From Nosocomiicoccus ampullae (GTDB lineage: Bacteria > Bacillota > Bacilli > Staphylococcales > Salinicoccaceae), in contig NZ_CP079110.1 of the NCBI RefSeq assembly GCF_019357495.1, positions 992,001-1,056,000 of the forward strand: 64,000 nucleotides of DNA. The letters are read 5' to 3'. The position numbers were made by a program, and so were the translations under genes. The notes under the pieces were generated by a model that was not told the origin of the DNA, searched no databases, and saw only the letters and a program-made list of their open reading frames with translations. Shown in pieces: positions 17,960 to 27,211 of this stretch (positions are counted from its first letter, which is position 1; each line of letters begins with the position of its first letter).

Positions 17960-18784
17960 TTACTTATTTTCTTTTACGATGTGTACGTTATGATTGCTGT
18001 CGAAATGTTCATCTTCGTCTACAACTTCGTAATCTTTTTTATTACCTTGCTTTTTGTCATAGTTATCAAACTCTTTTTCAGCATCTTTTACAGATTTTTT
18101 GTTTTTCTTTTGTTGTTTATTAGCAGACTTTTCAGCTTTCTTTTGTGTCTTTTTCACTTGGTTTTCAGCTAATCCACCTTCATCTGCAAGGACTGATTTT
18201 GGTTCTGTTGCACTTTTATTGTTTGAAGAATCTGGCGTAGTGTAAACTTCATCTTTTTTGTCGTCTTTTTTATGTTCTACTTTTTCTTTAACTTCTTTTT
18301 TTTTTGATTCAGCTTCTTTTTTTACGTCTTCAGCTTTGTCTTTAACTTCTTCTTTTTTGTCTTTTGCTTCTTTTTTTACGTCTTCAGCTTTATCTTTCAC
18401 TTCTTCTTTTTTGTCTTCGGCTTTGTCTTTAACTTCATCAGCTTTTTTCTGAGCTTTATCTTTAACATCGTCAGCTTTAGCAACAACTTCTTCTTTAACA
18501 TCATTTGCGTTGTCTTTAAGCTCGTTTAGATCACTACTTGATTTTTCTTGGAACTCTAAACTTTCATCTTTAACTTTATCGACAGAGTCTTTAGCTTTCT
18601 CAGCCAGTTCATCGACTTTTTTATTAGCACTGTCTTGAACATTTTTAGCGTATTGTTTTGGATCTTCTTTCGCTTTTTCAATTTCACGTTTTACCGCTTC
18701 TTCGTTATCAGCAATCTTTTTAATTGCATATCCAACACCTACAACTGCACCTAGTTGTAATAACTTTTTAAATAATTTCTTCAT
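17960..18784 (-). CDS. Lysine/glutamate-rich repeat protein with N-terminal YtxH-like anchor
   Basis: About 274 residues. A short basic and hydrophobic N-terminus (MKKLFKKLLQLGAVVGVGYA) is followed by a long highly charged helix with imperfect 11-residue repeats of the type DKAEDVKKEAK (about residues 95-180), then a Lys/Gln tail. The pattern resembles LEA-like or apolipoprotein-like amphipathic helices, so a stress or surface-coating role is possible. Start ATG at 18784 is set by GAGGTG upstream; an in-frame upstream ATG at 18820 lacks an SD. Confidence 0.7.
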   Translation of the reverse strand: MKKLFKKLLQLGAVVGVGYAIKKIADNEEAVKREIEKAKEDPKQYAKNVQDSANKKVDELAEKAKDSVDKVKDESLEFQEKSSSDLNELKDNANDVKEEVVAKADDVKDKAQKKADEVKDKAEDKKEEVKDKAEDVKKEAKDKKEEVKDKAEDVKKEAESKKKEVKEKVEHKKDDKKDEVYTTPDSSNNKSATEPKSVLADEGGLAENQVKKTQKKAEKSANKQQKKNKKSVKDAEKEFDNYDKKQGNKKDYEVVDEDEHFDSNHNVHIVKENK

Positions 18785-18861
18785 TAAAAAACACCTCTTC
18801 GTTGTAATTAGTTTTGTCAACTACCTATTACATACCCCGAGATGTTTTTATATAAACTTAA

Positions 18862-19557
18862 TTATATTAAATTTTTTAAGTTATTTATTTCCTCTTCAGT
18901 GAGACGTCGATATTCTCCGAGTTCTAACGCATCGTCAAGTTGTAAATTACCAAACTCTACACGTTTTAACTCCAGCACTTCGTTGTTTAAATATTGGAAC
19001 ATACGTTTTACTTGATGAAATTTACCTTCTGAAATCGATAAATATACTTCATCGTCATTAATGACTTCGACTTTTGCTGGTTTTGTTGTAAAGTCTTTTA
19101 ACGGTATACCCGTTTCTAAAAAGGCAACGTCTGATTTTGTGACATCATTTTTTAACTTACAGTAGTATTTCTTAAAAATATCTTTTTTTGGATTTAACAA
19201 CTGATAACTTAATTTACCATCATTAGTTATGATAAGTAACCCTGTCGTGTCGATATCTAAACGACCGACAGGAAATAATTCTCTATACTGCGGATGATCA
19301 ATTAAGTCAATCACTGTATCATGCTCATAACTCTCTGTTGCTGATATTACGTCTTTAGGTTTATTAAGCATAAAATACATAAATCCTTCTAATACTACTT
19401 TATAGCCATCGACCTCAACGTAATCATCGTCTTTCACTTTCTCTTTTCTTGTTTTAATGACTTTATCATTTACAGTGACACGACCGCTTTTAATAATTTC
19501 ACCGACTTCTTTTCTTGTTCCGTAATTTGCATGTGCTAAAAACTTATCAAGTCTCAT
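18862..19557 (-). CDS. RsuA/RluB-family pseudouridine synthase
   Basis: 231 residues: N-terminal S4 RNA-binding domain (MRLDKFLAHANYGTRKEV) and the pseudouridine synthase core with LFPVGRLDIDTTGLLIITND, where the Asp after RL is catalytic. Best guess is 16S rRNA U516 synthase (RsuA group) from the short length and IPLKDF region; RluB is an alternative. Overlaps the stop of the upstream flippase gene by 4 bases, a pairing also seen in staphylococci. Confidence 0.9.
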   Translation of the reverse strand: MRLDKFLAHANYGTRKEVGEIIKSGRVTVNDKVIKTRKEKVKDDDYVEVDGYKVVLEGFMYFMLNKPKDVISATESYEHDTVIDLIDHPQYRELFPVGRLDIDTTGLLIITNDGKLSYQLLNPKKDIFKKYYCKLKNDVTKSDVAFLETGIPLKDFTTKPAKVEVINDDEVYLSISEGKFHQVKRMFQYLNNEVLELKRVEFGNLQLDDALELGEYRRLTEEEINNLKNLI

Positions 19558-21191
19558 AGGAACTTCACCCTACTTCTAATTTTATCTGCACGGTCACCAA
19601 GTACTCTATCAGCTAATCCAGATTTAAATACAATAATCATATAAATCGATGCACCTACAATTACACATACCGCGAGCGTAATAATCGAATTTAGACGTAC
19701 AGTTAAATCGAGTGATAACGCGAATAATCCATATACTATTTCTACTGCTAATAACATCATTAAACTGTATGCAAGAATTTGCATTAATGGTGTTAATATT
19801 TTTCTAACACTAAATCGACCATATTTTTTAATAATGTAGAAATTGAAAATGACTCCACATGATAATGCAATAATTGTTGACATTACCGCTCCAACTGTGT
19901 GGAAGTACATAATTAACGGAATGTTTAAAACTAATTTTATAATAAGTACAAGTAGTACGACGAATACGTTAAAATTTTGTTTTTCGATCCCTTGAACAAT
20001 TGACGCTGTCATACTAAATAAAGAAATGACGATACAAACAGGTGCATAAAACGTTAATATTTTAATTCCCATTTCGTTAAAACTATAAAATGATGTGTAT
20101 AGTGGAACTGCCATAATCATCATACCGATTGCTGCAGGTACAACGAGTATTAATTGTAGTAAGACCATTGAACTAACTTGATTCTCTAACTCATCAAACT
20201 TTTTTTGTTGGAAACTTTTCGTTATAAACGGAAGAATCGTAATCGAAAATGCGACTGCGAGACTTACCGGAATCATGACGAGTTTTTGAGTCGTAATATT
20301 TAACATTCCAAACCATGCATCTTGTATATTTGACGGCACACCAATCATTGATAATGCGTTATTATGCGTTAATTGGTCAATAAACATCATCATCGGAAAT
20401 GTGATTCCTATAACAACAAATGGAATTCCGGATAGAATAATTTCTTTATACATCTCCTTATACGATAATGTAATCCCCGTCGTGTCATTCTCAATATCTT
20501 TTTCAATCAATTTCTTTCTTTTAAACCAAAATACACCTAATGTAAAAATCGCACCGAGTGCTGCAACAAATGCTGCGAACACTGCGATTTGGTTTCCTTG
20601 TTGAATCGTACCGCCCATTACGCGGATGACAAAATATGAACCTGATAAAACAACAGTAATACGTACAACTTGCTCGACAACTGAAGATACACTTGTCGGC
20701 CCAAATGATTCAAATCCTTGGAATACTCCGCGCCACGTTGACATAAACGGTACGACAATAACCGCGAATGCAACAATACGAATGATATTCGTAATTTCAG
20801 CATGCCCCCAGACATGTGTACCTGTTGAAGATGCTGCAAGTTGTATATCTGCAATTACTGGCGCTAAAAAGTAAAGTACACCAAAGCTAAATAGACCTGA
20901 AATTAACATGACTACTAAACTTGAACGATATAGTTTTTGGGTCGTTTGATATGCACCAAGTGAATTATATTTCGCAACGAACTTCGATACTGCGCCTGGC
21001 ACTCCTGCTGAAGCGATGGACAGCATTATCGTGTACGGTGTATATGCATACCCATATAATGCGAGGTTTTCTTCTCCTCCCATAATACTATAAAATGGAA
21101 TGATGTAGATCATTCCTAAAAATTGTGTAATGAGACTCGCTGAGGATAAAAACAGCGTACTCCTAAACAATTTTTCGTTTGATTTTGACAT
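19554..21191 (-). CDS. MurJ/SpoVB-type polysaccharide (lipid II) flippase
   Basis: About 545 residues with 14 predicted helices of the MVF/MOP superfamily; N-terminus FLSSASLITQFLGMIYIIPF and GVFQGFESFGPTSVSSVVEQ are typical of YtgP/SpoVB homologues. Such proteins flip lipid-linked cell wall precursors across the membrane. Start ATG at 21191 (MSKSNEK) lies 7 bases from AAGG; the frame is open farther upstream. Divergent from the BaiN-type flavoprotein. Confidence 0.88.
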   Translation of the reverse strand: MSKSNEKLFRSTLFLSSASLITQFLGMIYIIPFYSIMGGEENLALYGYAYTPYTIMLSIASAGVPGAVSKFVAKYNSLGAYQTTQKLYRSSLVVMLISGLFSFGVLYFLAPVIADIQLAASSTGTHVWGHAEITNIIRIVAFAVIVVPFMSTWRGVFQGFESFGPTSVSSVVEQVVRITVVLSGSYFVIRVMGGTIQQGNQIAVFAAFVAALGAIFTLGVFWFKRKKLIEKDIENDTTGITLSYKEMYKEIILSGIPFVVIGITFPMMMFIDQLTHNNALSMIGVPSNIQDAWFGMLNITTQKLVMIPVSLAVAFSITILPFITKSFQQKKFDELENQVSSMVLLQLILVVPAAIGMMIMAVPLYTSFYSFNEMGIKILTFYAPVCIVISLFSMTASIVQGIEKQNFNVFVVLLVLIIKLVLNIPLIMYFHTVGAVMSTIIALSCGVIFNFYIIKKYGRFSVRKILTPLMQILAYSLMMLLAVEIVYGLFALSLDLTVRLNSIITLAVCVIVGASIYMIIVFKSGLADRVLGDRADKIRSRVKFL

Positions 21192-21273
21192 ATTCATACC
21201 TTCTTCTATAATCATTAAGCTATATTATAATAGATTCAACACATTTTTTAAAATTATTTAAAGGTGGATTGTA

Positions 21274-22527
21274 ATGTACGATACGATAATTATCGGTGGC
21301 GGTGTGTCTGGTTTAATGGCTGCAGTGGCTGCGAGCAAAAATAATAAAAAAGTACTCCTCATCGAAAAAAATAAAAGCCTCGGTAAAAAGTTATTAATTT
21401 CTGGTGGTGGGCGTTGTAACGTCACAAATAACCTCCCTTATGAAGAAATTATTAAAAACATCCCAGGAAACGGAAAGTTTTTATACGGACCATTCTCAAT
21501 ATTTGATAATCAATCAATCATTCGTTTTATTGAATCAAACGGCGTCAAACTTAAAGAAGAAGACCACGGCAGAATGTTCCCTGTTTCAAATAAATCTAAA
21601 GATGTCTTACAAGTATTTTTAGATCATTTAGAAAAACAACATGTAGAAATTAGATTAAATGAAGTCGTCAATGAAGTACTAAAAGAAAACGATAAAATAA
21701 CAGGTGTAAAACTAAAAAATGGAGACATTTTAAACTCAAGAAATGTTATCATTACAACCGGTGGAAAAAGTGTCCCTCAAACTGGATCGACTGGTGACGG
21801 ATTTAAATTTGCTAAAAACCTCGGTCACACGGTCACTAAATTGTTTCCTACTGAAGTTCCAATTTTAAGCGACGAATTGTTCATCAAAACTGGCGAATTA
21901 AAAGGATTAAGTTTAAAAAACATTAAACTTTCTGTGTTAAAGAAAAACGGTAAACCAAGAATTTCTCACGAGATGGACATGCTATTTGCACACTTTGGAA
22001 TTACAGGTCCTGCAGCACTCAGATGTAGTCAATTTGTTTTAAAAGAACTTGAAAAACAAAGATCAGAAACTGTTAATATGGAGATAGACTTTTTTCCAGA
22101 GTTTTCTCCTGGGCAACTCAGACATAATTTAGATGAACATGTCAATAAACAAAAAGATAAGTCCATTCAAAATATTTTAAAGCAGCAATTAGAAAATCGA
22201 CTTGTCGAATTTATGTTTAAACACCTAAACCTAGATACAACGATGACTGGCCATAACTTTGACAACAACTCTAAAAATAAAATACTAACATTTTTAAAGT
22301 CATTTCAATTTAAAGTAAATGGCACTCAGTCAATTGAAAAATCATTTGTTACAGGTGGCGGTGTTAACTTAAAAGAAATTAACCCGAAAACGATGGAAAG
22401 TAAAATTGTAAATGGACTGCATTTTGCAGGTGAAGTGCTAGATATTCATGGTTATACTGGCGGATATAACATCACAAGTGCACTAGTCACTGGCTATGTT
22501 GCAGGTTTACACTCACTCGAAAATTAA
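21274..22527 (+). CDS. BaiN/HI0933-family flavoprotein
   Basis: 417-residue FAD-dependent oxidoreductase. FAD site: YDTIIIGGGVSGLMAAVAAS (GxGxxG) and the family motif KKLLISGGGRCNVTNN; near the C-terminus AGEVLDIHGYTGGYNI closes the FAD site. Substrate unknown in most bacteria (Bacillus YtfP-like). AAAGGTGG precedes ATG at 21274. Likely co-transcribed with the unknown gene 25 bases downstream. Confidence 0.9.
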   Translation: MYDTIIIGGGVSGLMAAVAASKNNKKVLLIEKNKSLGKKLLISGGGRCNVTNNLPYEEIIKNIPGNGKFLYGPFSIFDNQSIIRFIESNGVKLKEEDHGRMFPVSNKSKDVLQVFLDHLEKQHVEIRLNEVVNEVLKENDKITGVKLKNGDILNSRNVIITTGGKSVPQTGSTGDGFKFAKNLGHTVTKLFPTEVPILSDELFIKTGELKGLSLKNIKLSVLKKNGKPRISHEMDMLFAHFGITGPAALRCSQFVLKELEKQRSETVNMEIDFFPEFSPGQLRHNLDEHVNKQKDKSIQNILKQQLENRLVEFMFKHLNLDTTMTGHNFDNNSKNKILTFLKSFQFKVNGTQSIEKSFVTGGGVNLKEINPKTMESKIVNGLHFAGEVLDIHGYTGGYNITSALVTGYVAGLHSLEN

Positions 22528-22552
22528 AAGTTAAGGAAGGTTATTAGTTATT

Positions 22553-23221
22553 ATGAAACAATTAAAAAATGCTCCGAATTATTCATCTTTAGAATATAGA
22601 GAAGAACATATTTTACCTCTAATGAAAGAAACAAATGGTCGTTTAAAATTTTTAGAAAATCAAATTTTAAAACAAAAAACGATTTTACCAGAACATTTAA
22701 ACGAACTCATTCGTAATCACGTTGAACATATGCTACTCGCGATGAGCTATGAACAGGTCGTATCATATCGTTTAGATGATGATAAAAACCCAGTGCCACT
22801 TGATGATTACTATGCAATGCATGCATTATTTAGATCAACACCAGAACTGTTTGAAACGTACGATTATACAGAATCTCAAAAAGAAACACATGAAAAAATA
22901 TTAAGAGCATTGGATGAATATGTCGATAGAGAAACACATCTAATTAAAGCACTTCCGTTTAGTCATGAAGAATATTACGACGGCTTAGTGAAAGTGTTAG
23001 AACATTTAATTAAAAGTAATGTACTCATCTTATCTAGAGTTTTAAACAAAAACTTTAGAACAGATGCACTCCCACATCTTGTGACAAGTGTCATTGAACA
23101 ATTATTTGTCTACACCGAAATGGATAACCCGTATATTACAAGTTACGCACAGTATAGTTTAGCGTTTTACGATCAATCACTTAAACAACAAATGCTCGAT
23201 GCTGAAATAAAAGAAGATTAA
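22553..23221 (+). CDS. Unknown all-helical protein
   Basis: 222 residues, predicted almost wholly alpha-helical, soluble, without signal peptide or membrane helix. It has several conserved-looking His/Glu pairs (REEHILPL, NHVEHML, VLEHLI), which could suggest a metal-binding four-helix bundle; this is inference. I do not recognise the family. AAGGAAGG lies 12 bases before ATG at 22553. Terminator follows immediately. Confidence 0.75.
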   Translation: MKQLKNAPNYSSLEYREEHILPLMKETNGRLKFLENQILKQKTILPEHLNELIRNHVEHMLLAMSYEQVVSYRLDDDKNPVPLDDYYAMHALFRSTPELFETYDYTESQKETHEKILRALDEYVDRETHLIKALPFSHEEYYDGLVKVLEHLIKSNVLILSRVLNKNFRTDALPHLVTSVIEQLFVYTEMDNPYITSYAQYSLAFYDQSLKQQMLDAEIKED

Positions 23222-23226
23222 TTTTA

Positions 23227-23256
23227 GGAAAACCTCATTTAAAATGAGGTTTTTTA
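23227..23256 (+). terminator. Terminator after the unknown helical protein gene
   Basis: Stem AAACCTCATTT/AAATGAGGTTT followed by T6. Confidence 0.88.
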
Positions 23257-23265
23257 GTATAATCT

Positions 23266-23305
23266 AAAAAAAACGCTTTCTTTTTATTTTAATAACATGT
23301 ATAAT
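23266..23305 (+). promoter_or_regulatory. Promoter with cre-like box for the 30-codon ORF
   Basis: TATAAT at 23300-23305 (continuing TTAAAT) with TTTCTT at 23277-23282, 17 bases apart. The 15-mer AAAACGCTTTCTTTT overlapping the -35 is identical to one in the acsA/acuA intergenic region, and similarity continues weakly for another 16 bases. Probable CcpA target by analogy; inferred. Confidence 0.5.
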
Positions 23306-23334
23306 TAAATCACTTTAAACTTAGGAGTGATGAC

Positions 23335-23427
23335 ATGTTAATTAGTACACTACTCCCTTTTATTACAATGTCTTGCTTATTTATTAGCATCGTTTTATTT
23401 AAAAAATTTTTAATCAAAAAAATTTAG
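23335..23427 (+). CDS. 30-residue hydrophobic micro-protein
   Basis: Short ORF: a hydrophobic segment (LLPFITMSCLFISIVLF) followed by a basic tail KKFLIKKI, the look of a single-helix membrane peptide. It has a clear SD (TTAGGAGTG, 23321-23329), an ATG at 23335, its own promoter and a downstream terminator, so it is likely a real gene. Function unknown; candidates include a membrane regulator or a type I toxin-like peptide. No antisense RNA is evident. Confidence 0.6.
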   Translation: MLISTLLPFITMSCLFISIVLFKKFLIKKI

Positions 23428-23456
23428 GAAAACCTTATAATTGTTTAATTGATAAT

Positions 23457-23497
23457 AAAACCCCTTAAGTTTAGTTGTTAAACTTAAGGGGTTTTCT
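23457..23497. terminator. Bidirectional terminator between the micro-ORF and leuS
   Basis: 17-bp near-perfect stem AACCCCTTAAGTTTA/TAAACTTAAGGGGTT with T/A runs on both sides. Confidence 0.88.
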
Positions 23498-23498
23498 A

Positions 23499-25907
23499 TT
23501 AATTCGCTACGATATTGACAAGCTTTCCAGGTACGACAATTACTTTTCGAATTGTTTTTCCTTCAATTGCTTCTTTCACTTTTTCATCGTTTAATGCGAT
23601 TTTTTCTATTTCATCTTTACTTAACGTTGGATCCATCATAATACGTGCTTTTGGTTTACCGAGCACCTGAACGAGAATTTCTACTTCATCTTCAACGAGT
23701 TTTGACTCATCAAATGTTGGCCATTTAGCATATGAGATTGTATCTGTTTCACCTAATTTTTCCCATAGCTCTTCAGCAATATGTGGTGCGATTGGTGAAA
23801 GTACTTTTACGAGACCTTTAGCATAATCAATAGAAATTTCATCTACCTTATACGCCTCATTTACAAATACCATCATTTGTGAGATTGCTGTGTTAAAGTG
23901 CATGTTATCAAAGTCTTCAGTTACTTTTTTAATCGTCTCGTTATAAACTTTGTCGAGTTTAACTGTTTCTTCGTTTACAACTGTCTCTCTTAGTTGTCCA
24001 GATTCATCAATTAAAAGTCTCCATACACGGTCTAAGAATCTTCTTGCACCGTCTACACCTGTTGTCGTCCATTCAACTGAAGCGTCTAACGGTCCCATAA
24101 ACATTTCGTATAGACGCAGTGTGTCCGCTCCGTGACTTTTAGTAATGTCATCTGGATTCACAACGTTACCCTTAGATTTAGACATTTTTTCGTTACCCTC
24201 TCCAAGAATCATTCCTTGGTTAAATAACTTTTGGAACGGTTCTTTTGTAGGTACAACACCTAAGTCATATAAGAATTTATGCCAGAATCTAGCGTATAGT
24301 AAGTGAAGTACAGCGTGTTCTGCTCCACCAACGTATAAATCAACAGATAACCAGTGTTTTAATTTTTCTGGGTCTGCAATTAATTCATCATTCGTTGGAT
24401 CGATATAACGAATGTAATACCAGCAAGACCCCGCCCATTGAGGCATCGTGTTTGTTTCACGGCGTCCTTTAACTCCGTCTTCGCGGATAACTGTTAACCA
24501 TTCTTCATTGTTTGCAAGTGGTGATTCACCTGTACCTGACGGTTTAATTTGATCCATCTTTGGTAGTTCTAATGGTAATTCATCTTCAGGTACTGCCGAT
24601 GATGTGCCGTCTTCCCAGTGAATAATTGGAATTGGTTCTCCCCAGTAACGTTGTCTAGAGAATAGCCAGTCGCGTAACTTGTATGTTACTTTCGCCTCTC
24701 CGGCTTTTAACTCTTCTAAATGGTCGATTGCTTTTTTAATTGCTTCTTCATTGTTTAATCCGTCTAAGAAACTTGAATTTACATGATGACCGTCGCCAGT
24801 ATATGGTAATTCTTCTTCACTATCAACGACACGTTTAATTTCTAAATCGAATTTTTCAGCAAATTCAAAGTCTCTGTCGTCATGTCCTGGCACTGCCATA
24901 ATTGCACCTGTTCCGTAAGATACAAGAACATAATCCGCGACAAAAATCGGCATCGTTTCACCACTAAATGGATTCACCGCATAGCTTCCAGTAAAGACTC
25001 CTGTTTTATCTTTTTGAAGCTCTGTACGTTCTAAATCTGATTTATGTGATGCTTTTTCAACATATTCTTCGACTGATTCTCTTTGATCGTCAGTCGTAAT
25101 CTTTTCTACTAAATCATGTTCAGGTGCGAGCACCGCGTATGTTGACCCGAATAACGTATCTGGTCGCGTCGTAAATACTGTAAATGTTTCGCTACTATCT
25201 TTAATTTCAAACGTTACATTCGCACCTTCAGAACGACCAATCCAGTTACGCTGCATATCTTTTAATGATTCTGGCCAATCTAAGTCGTCTAAATCTTCAA
25301 GTAAACGATCTGCGTACTCAGTAATTTTTAACACCCATTGACGCATTGGTTTACGAATGACTGGATGCCCTCCACGTTCTGATAATCCATCGATAACTTC
25401 TTCATTTGCAAGCACTGTACCGAGTGCTGGACACCAGTTCACTGGCACTTCATCGACATATGCAAGTCCTTTTTCATATAATTTAGTAAAAATCCACTGT
25501 GTCCATTTGTAATAATTTGAATCTGTCGTATTAATTTCACGGTCCCAGTCGTAAGAGAAACCAAGTTCTTGAATTTGACGACGGAAATTATCAATGTTTT
25601 TTTCATTAAATTCATGAATGTCATTACCAGTGTCAATCGCGTACTGCTCTGCTGGTAAACCAAATGCATCCCATCCCATTGGGTGCAGGACATTATATCC
25701 TTCCATACGTTTATAACGCGCTAAAATATCTGTTGCTGTATATCCTTTTGGGTGACCAACGTGTAGTCCTGAACCTGAAGGATAAGGGAACATATCTAAT
25801 ACGTAATATTTCTCTTTGCTAAAGTCACTTGTGTCAGTTTTAAACGTTTTGTTATCTAACCAATAATTTTGCCATTTTTCTTCAATTTTACGATGATTAT
25901 ATGACAT
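23499..25907 (-). CDS. leuS: Leucyl-tRNA synthetase
   Basis: 802 residues, complete. Class I signatures: [17 protein letters not shown] (HIGH motif as HVGH, about residue 40-56) and [11 protein letters not shown] (KMSKS). The CP1 editing domain contains [12 protein letters not shown]. Charges tRNA-Leu in the cytoplasm. GGAGG precedes ATG at 25907. Expression is controlled by a leucine T-box in the 200-base leader. Confidence 0.98.
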   Translation of the reverse strand: MSYNHRKIEEKWQNYWLDNKTFKTDTSDFSKEKYYVLDMFPYPSGSGLHVGHPKGYTATDILARYKRMEGYNVLHPMGWDAFGLPAEQYAIDTGNDIHEFNEKNIDNFRRQIQELGFSYDWDREINTTDSNYYKWTQWIFTKLYEKGLAYVDEVPVNWCPALGTVLANEEVIDGLSERGGHPVIRKPMRQWVLKITEYADRLLEDLDDLDWPESLKDMQRNWIGRSEGANVTFEIKDSSETFTVFTTRPDTLFGSTYAVLAPEHDLVEKITTDDQRESVEEYVEKASHKSDLERTELQKDKTGVFTGSYAVNPFSGETMPIFVADYVLVSYGTGAIMAVPGHDDRDFEFAEKFDLEIKRVVDSEEELPYTGDGHHVNSSFLDGLNNEEAIKKAIDHLEELKAGEAKVTYKLRDWLFSRQRYWGEPIPIIHWEDGTSSAVPEDELPLELPKMDQIKPSGTGESPLANNEEWLTVIREDGVKGRRETNTMPQWAGSCWYYIRYIDPTNDELIADPEKLKHWLSVDLYVGGAEHAVLHLLYARFWHKFLYDLGVVPTKEPFQKLFNQGMILGEGNEKMSKSKGNVVNPDDITKSHGADTLRLYEMFMGPLDASVEWTTTGVDGARRFLDRVWRLLIDESGQLRETVVNEETVKLDKVYNETIKKVTEDFDNMHFNTAISQMMVFVNEAYKVDEISIDYAKGLVKVLSPIAPHIAEELWEKLGETDTISYAKWPTFDESKLVEDEVEILVQVLGKPKARIMMDPTLSKDEIEKIALNDEKVKEAIEGKTIRKVIVVPGKLVNIVAN

Positions 25908-25931
25908 TTACTTTCCTCCTAAATATATAAA

Positions 25932-26110
25932 AAATCCCAATGTCAAAAGACATTGGGACGATCTATAAGACCGCGGTACCACCCGCATTCACATAAGTGT
26001 GCAACTTCATTTAGAATTTTAAATTTAAACCGGACGAGTTCATGAATTTCTGATGTTAGTTTTCACCACTCACTAACTCTCTAAAAATCATACGTTCATT
26101 ACTATTTCCT
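25932..26110 (-). promoter_or_regulatory. T-box leader (tRNA-Leu) of leuS
   Basis: Read on the minus strand, the leader carries the T-box sequence GGGTGGTACCGCGG (25973-25986) with its antiterminator, then a terminator hairpin TCCCAATGTC/GACATTGGGA with T-run (25932-25958). Stem I contains AGTGAGTGGTGAAAA (about 26065-26080) and a specifier-loop candidate GAA-CTC-G (about 26032-26040), CTC being a leucine codon. Uncharged tRNA-Leu would stabilise the antiterminator and permit leuS transcription. Confidence 0.93.
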
Positions 26111-26117
26111 TAAAATT

Positions 26118-26146
26118 ATTATAATTTGTTTTCTCTCTTTATGCAA
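26118..26146 (-). promoter_or_regulatory. leuS promoter
   Basis: TTGCAT (26141-26146) and TATAAT (26118-26123) on the minus strand, 17 bases apart; predicted start near 26110. The -35 lies at the very end of the ogt coding region. Confidence 0.75.
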
Positions 26147-26588
26147 ACTTCTTTTCTAAATTTAAAAGATATCGTTTATTTTCTTCTCCTAAACGAAACC
26201 CTCCGATATTACCGTCTTTTCTCACTACTCTGTGACATGGGACGATAATAAGTAACTGATTATTTGCGACTACTCTTGCAACAGCCCTACTGTACGTTTT
26301 ACTTTTTACATTTTCAGCAAGTTCACTATAAGATGTCAAGTTTCCATAAGCAACGTCCATAAGATGCCTTAACACAGTCTTTTCAAATTCTGTCCCGGTA
26401 AGTTCAACTGAAAAAGAAAAGTCTTTTCTCTTTCCGATAAAATATTCATTTAGCTCTCGGATGACTCTATTTAATAATTCATCATTTGTATTTGTTATAG
26501 GCTCTTTTACTTCGACAATTTTAATAATTTTATTGTTTTTTGTTTCAATTTTTAACCGGCCAATCGGAAACTCTTTAATGACTTCCAT
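26139..26588 (-). CDS. ogt: Methylated-DNA--protein-cysteine methyltransferase
   Basis: About 149 residues. The suicide repair motif IIVPCHRVV (acceptor Cys) is intact, followed by GNIGGFRLGEENKRYLL typical of Ogt/MGMT C-termini, and SRAVARVVANN gives the Arg finger helix. Removes alkyl groups from O6-guanine. Start ATG at 26588 lies 9 bases from AAAGG; an earlier in-frame ATG overlaps the SD. Divergent from ytqB. Confidence 0.93.
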   Translation of the reverse strand: MEVIKEFPIGRLKIETKNNKIIKIVEVKEPITNTNDELLNRVIRELNEYFIGKRKDFSFSVELTGTEFEKTVLRHLMDVAYGNLTSYSELAENVKSKTYSRAVARVVANNQLLIIVPCHRVVRKDGNIGGFRLGEENKRYLLNLEKKFA

Positions 26589-26644
26589 TACGTTCATCCT
26601 TTTATATACTATAATTAAATACGATTATTATTTTGGAGGTCACA

Positions 26645-27211
26645 ATGTTAAATAGAGTACTTGATCAAAGTAAACAGTTCGCTTTAGACATATTACACAG
26701 TCATTCAATCGCAGTTGACGCAACGAGCGGAAATGGTAACGACACACTATTTTTACTCGATAATATTTCTAAAGGTAAAGTATATGCGTTTGATATTCAG
26801 CAACAAGCGATTGAATCGACTAAAGAAAAAGTTTCAAATCATAAACACATTGAAAATTTAGCGCTCATAAACGACAGTCACGAAAACGTCCTAAAATACG
26901 TAGATAGAGACATAGATGTCGCTATGTTTAACTTAGGGTTTTTACCAAATGCCGATAAAACAATCACAACTCTCAGTCATTCAACGATTGTAGCGATTAA
27001 TCGTATCCTCTCAAAATTATCAGTTGGAGGACGTGTGATTATTACAATTTACCACGGTCATAAAAATGGTAAAGATGAAAAACGTGCCGTTCTAGAATTC
27101 GCTGAGTCACTAGATCAACATTTTTATAATGTTTTAATGTACCGCTTCATTAATCAAAAAAACAATGCACCATTTATAATTGTAATTGAACGTAGAAGAC
27201 TTAATCGATAA
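26645..27211 (+). CDS. ytqB: Class I SAM-dependent methyltransferase (YtqB-like rRNA methylase family)
   Basis: 188 residues: SAM loop AVDATSGNGNDTLFL (DxTxGxGxD), then VYAFDIQQQAIEST, NDSHENV, and VAMFNLGFLPNADK, the NxG[FY]LP motif of the YtqB family. Bacillus YtqB binds SAM; its substrate is not settled. ATG at 26645 follows GGAGG. The 3' end overlaps the convergent hydrolase gene by 11 bases. Confidence 0.87.
   Translation: MLNRVLDQSKQFALDILHSHSIAVDATSGNGNDTLFLLDNISKGKVYAFDIQQQAIESTKEKVSNHKHIENLALINDSHENVLKYVDRDIDVAMFNLGFLPNADKTITTLSHSTIVAINRILSKLSVGGRVIITIYHGHKNGKDEKRAVLEFAESLDQHFYNVLMYRFINQKNNAPFIIVIERRRLNR

Noticed and set aside
18258-18452. Regular repeats on the plus strand that look like a repeat array
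   Set aside because: They are codon-level repeats of the Lys/Glu-rich protein on the minus strand, with no spacers as in CRISPR.
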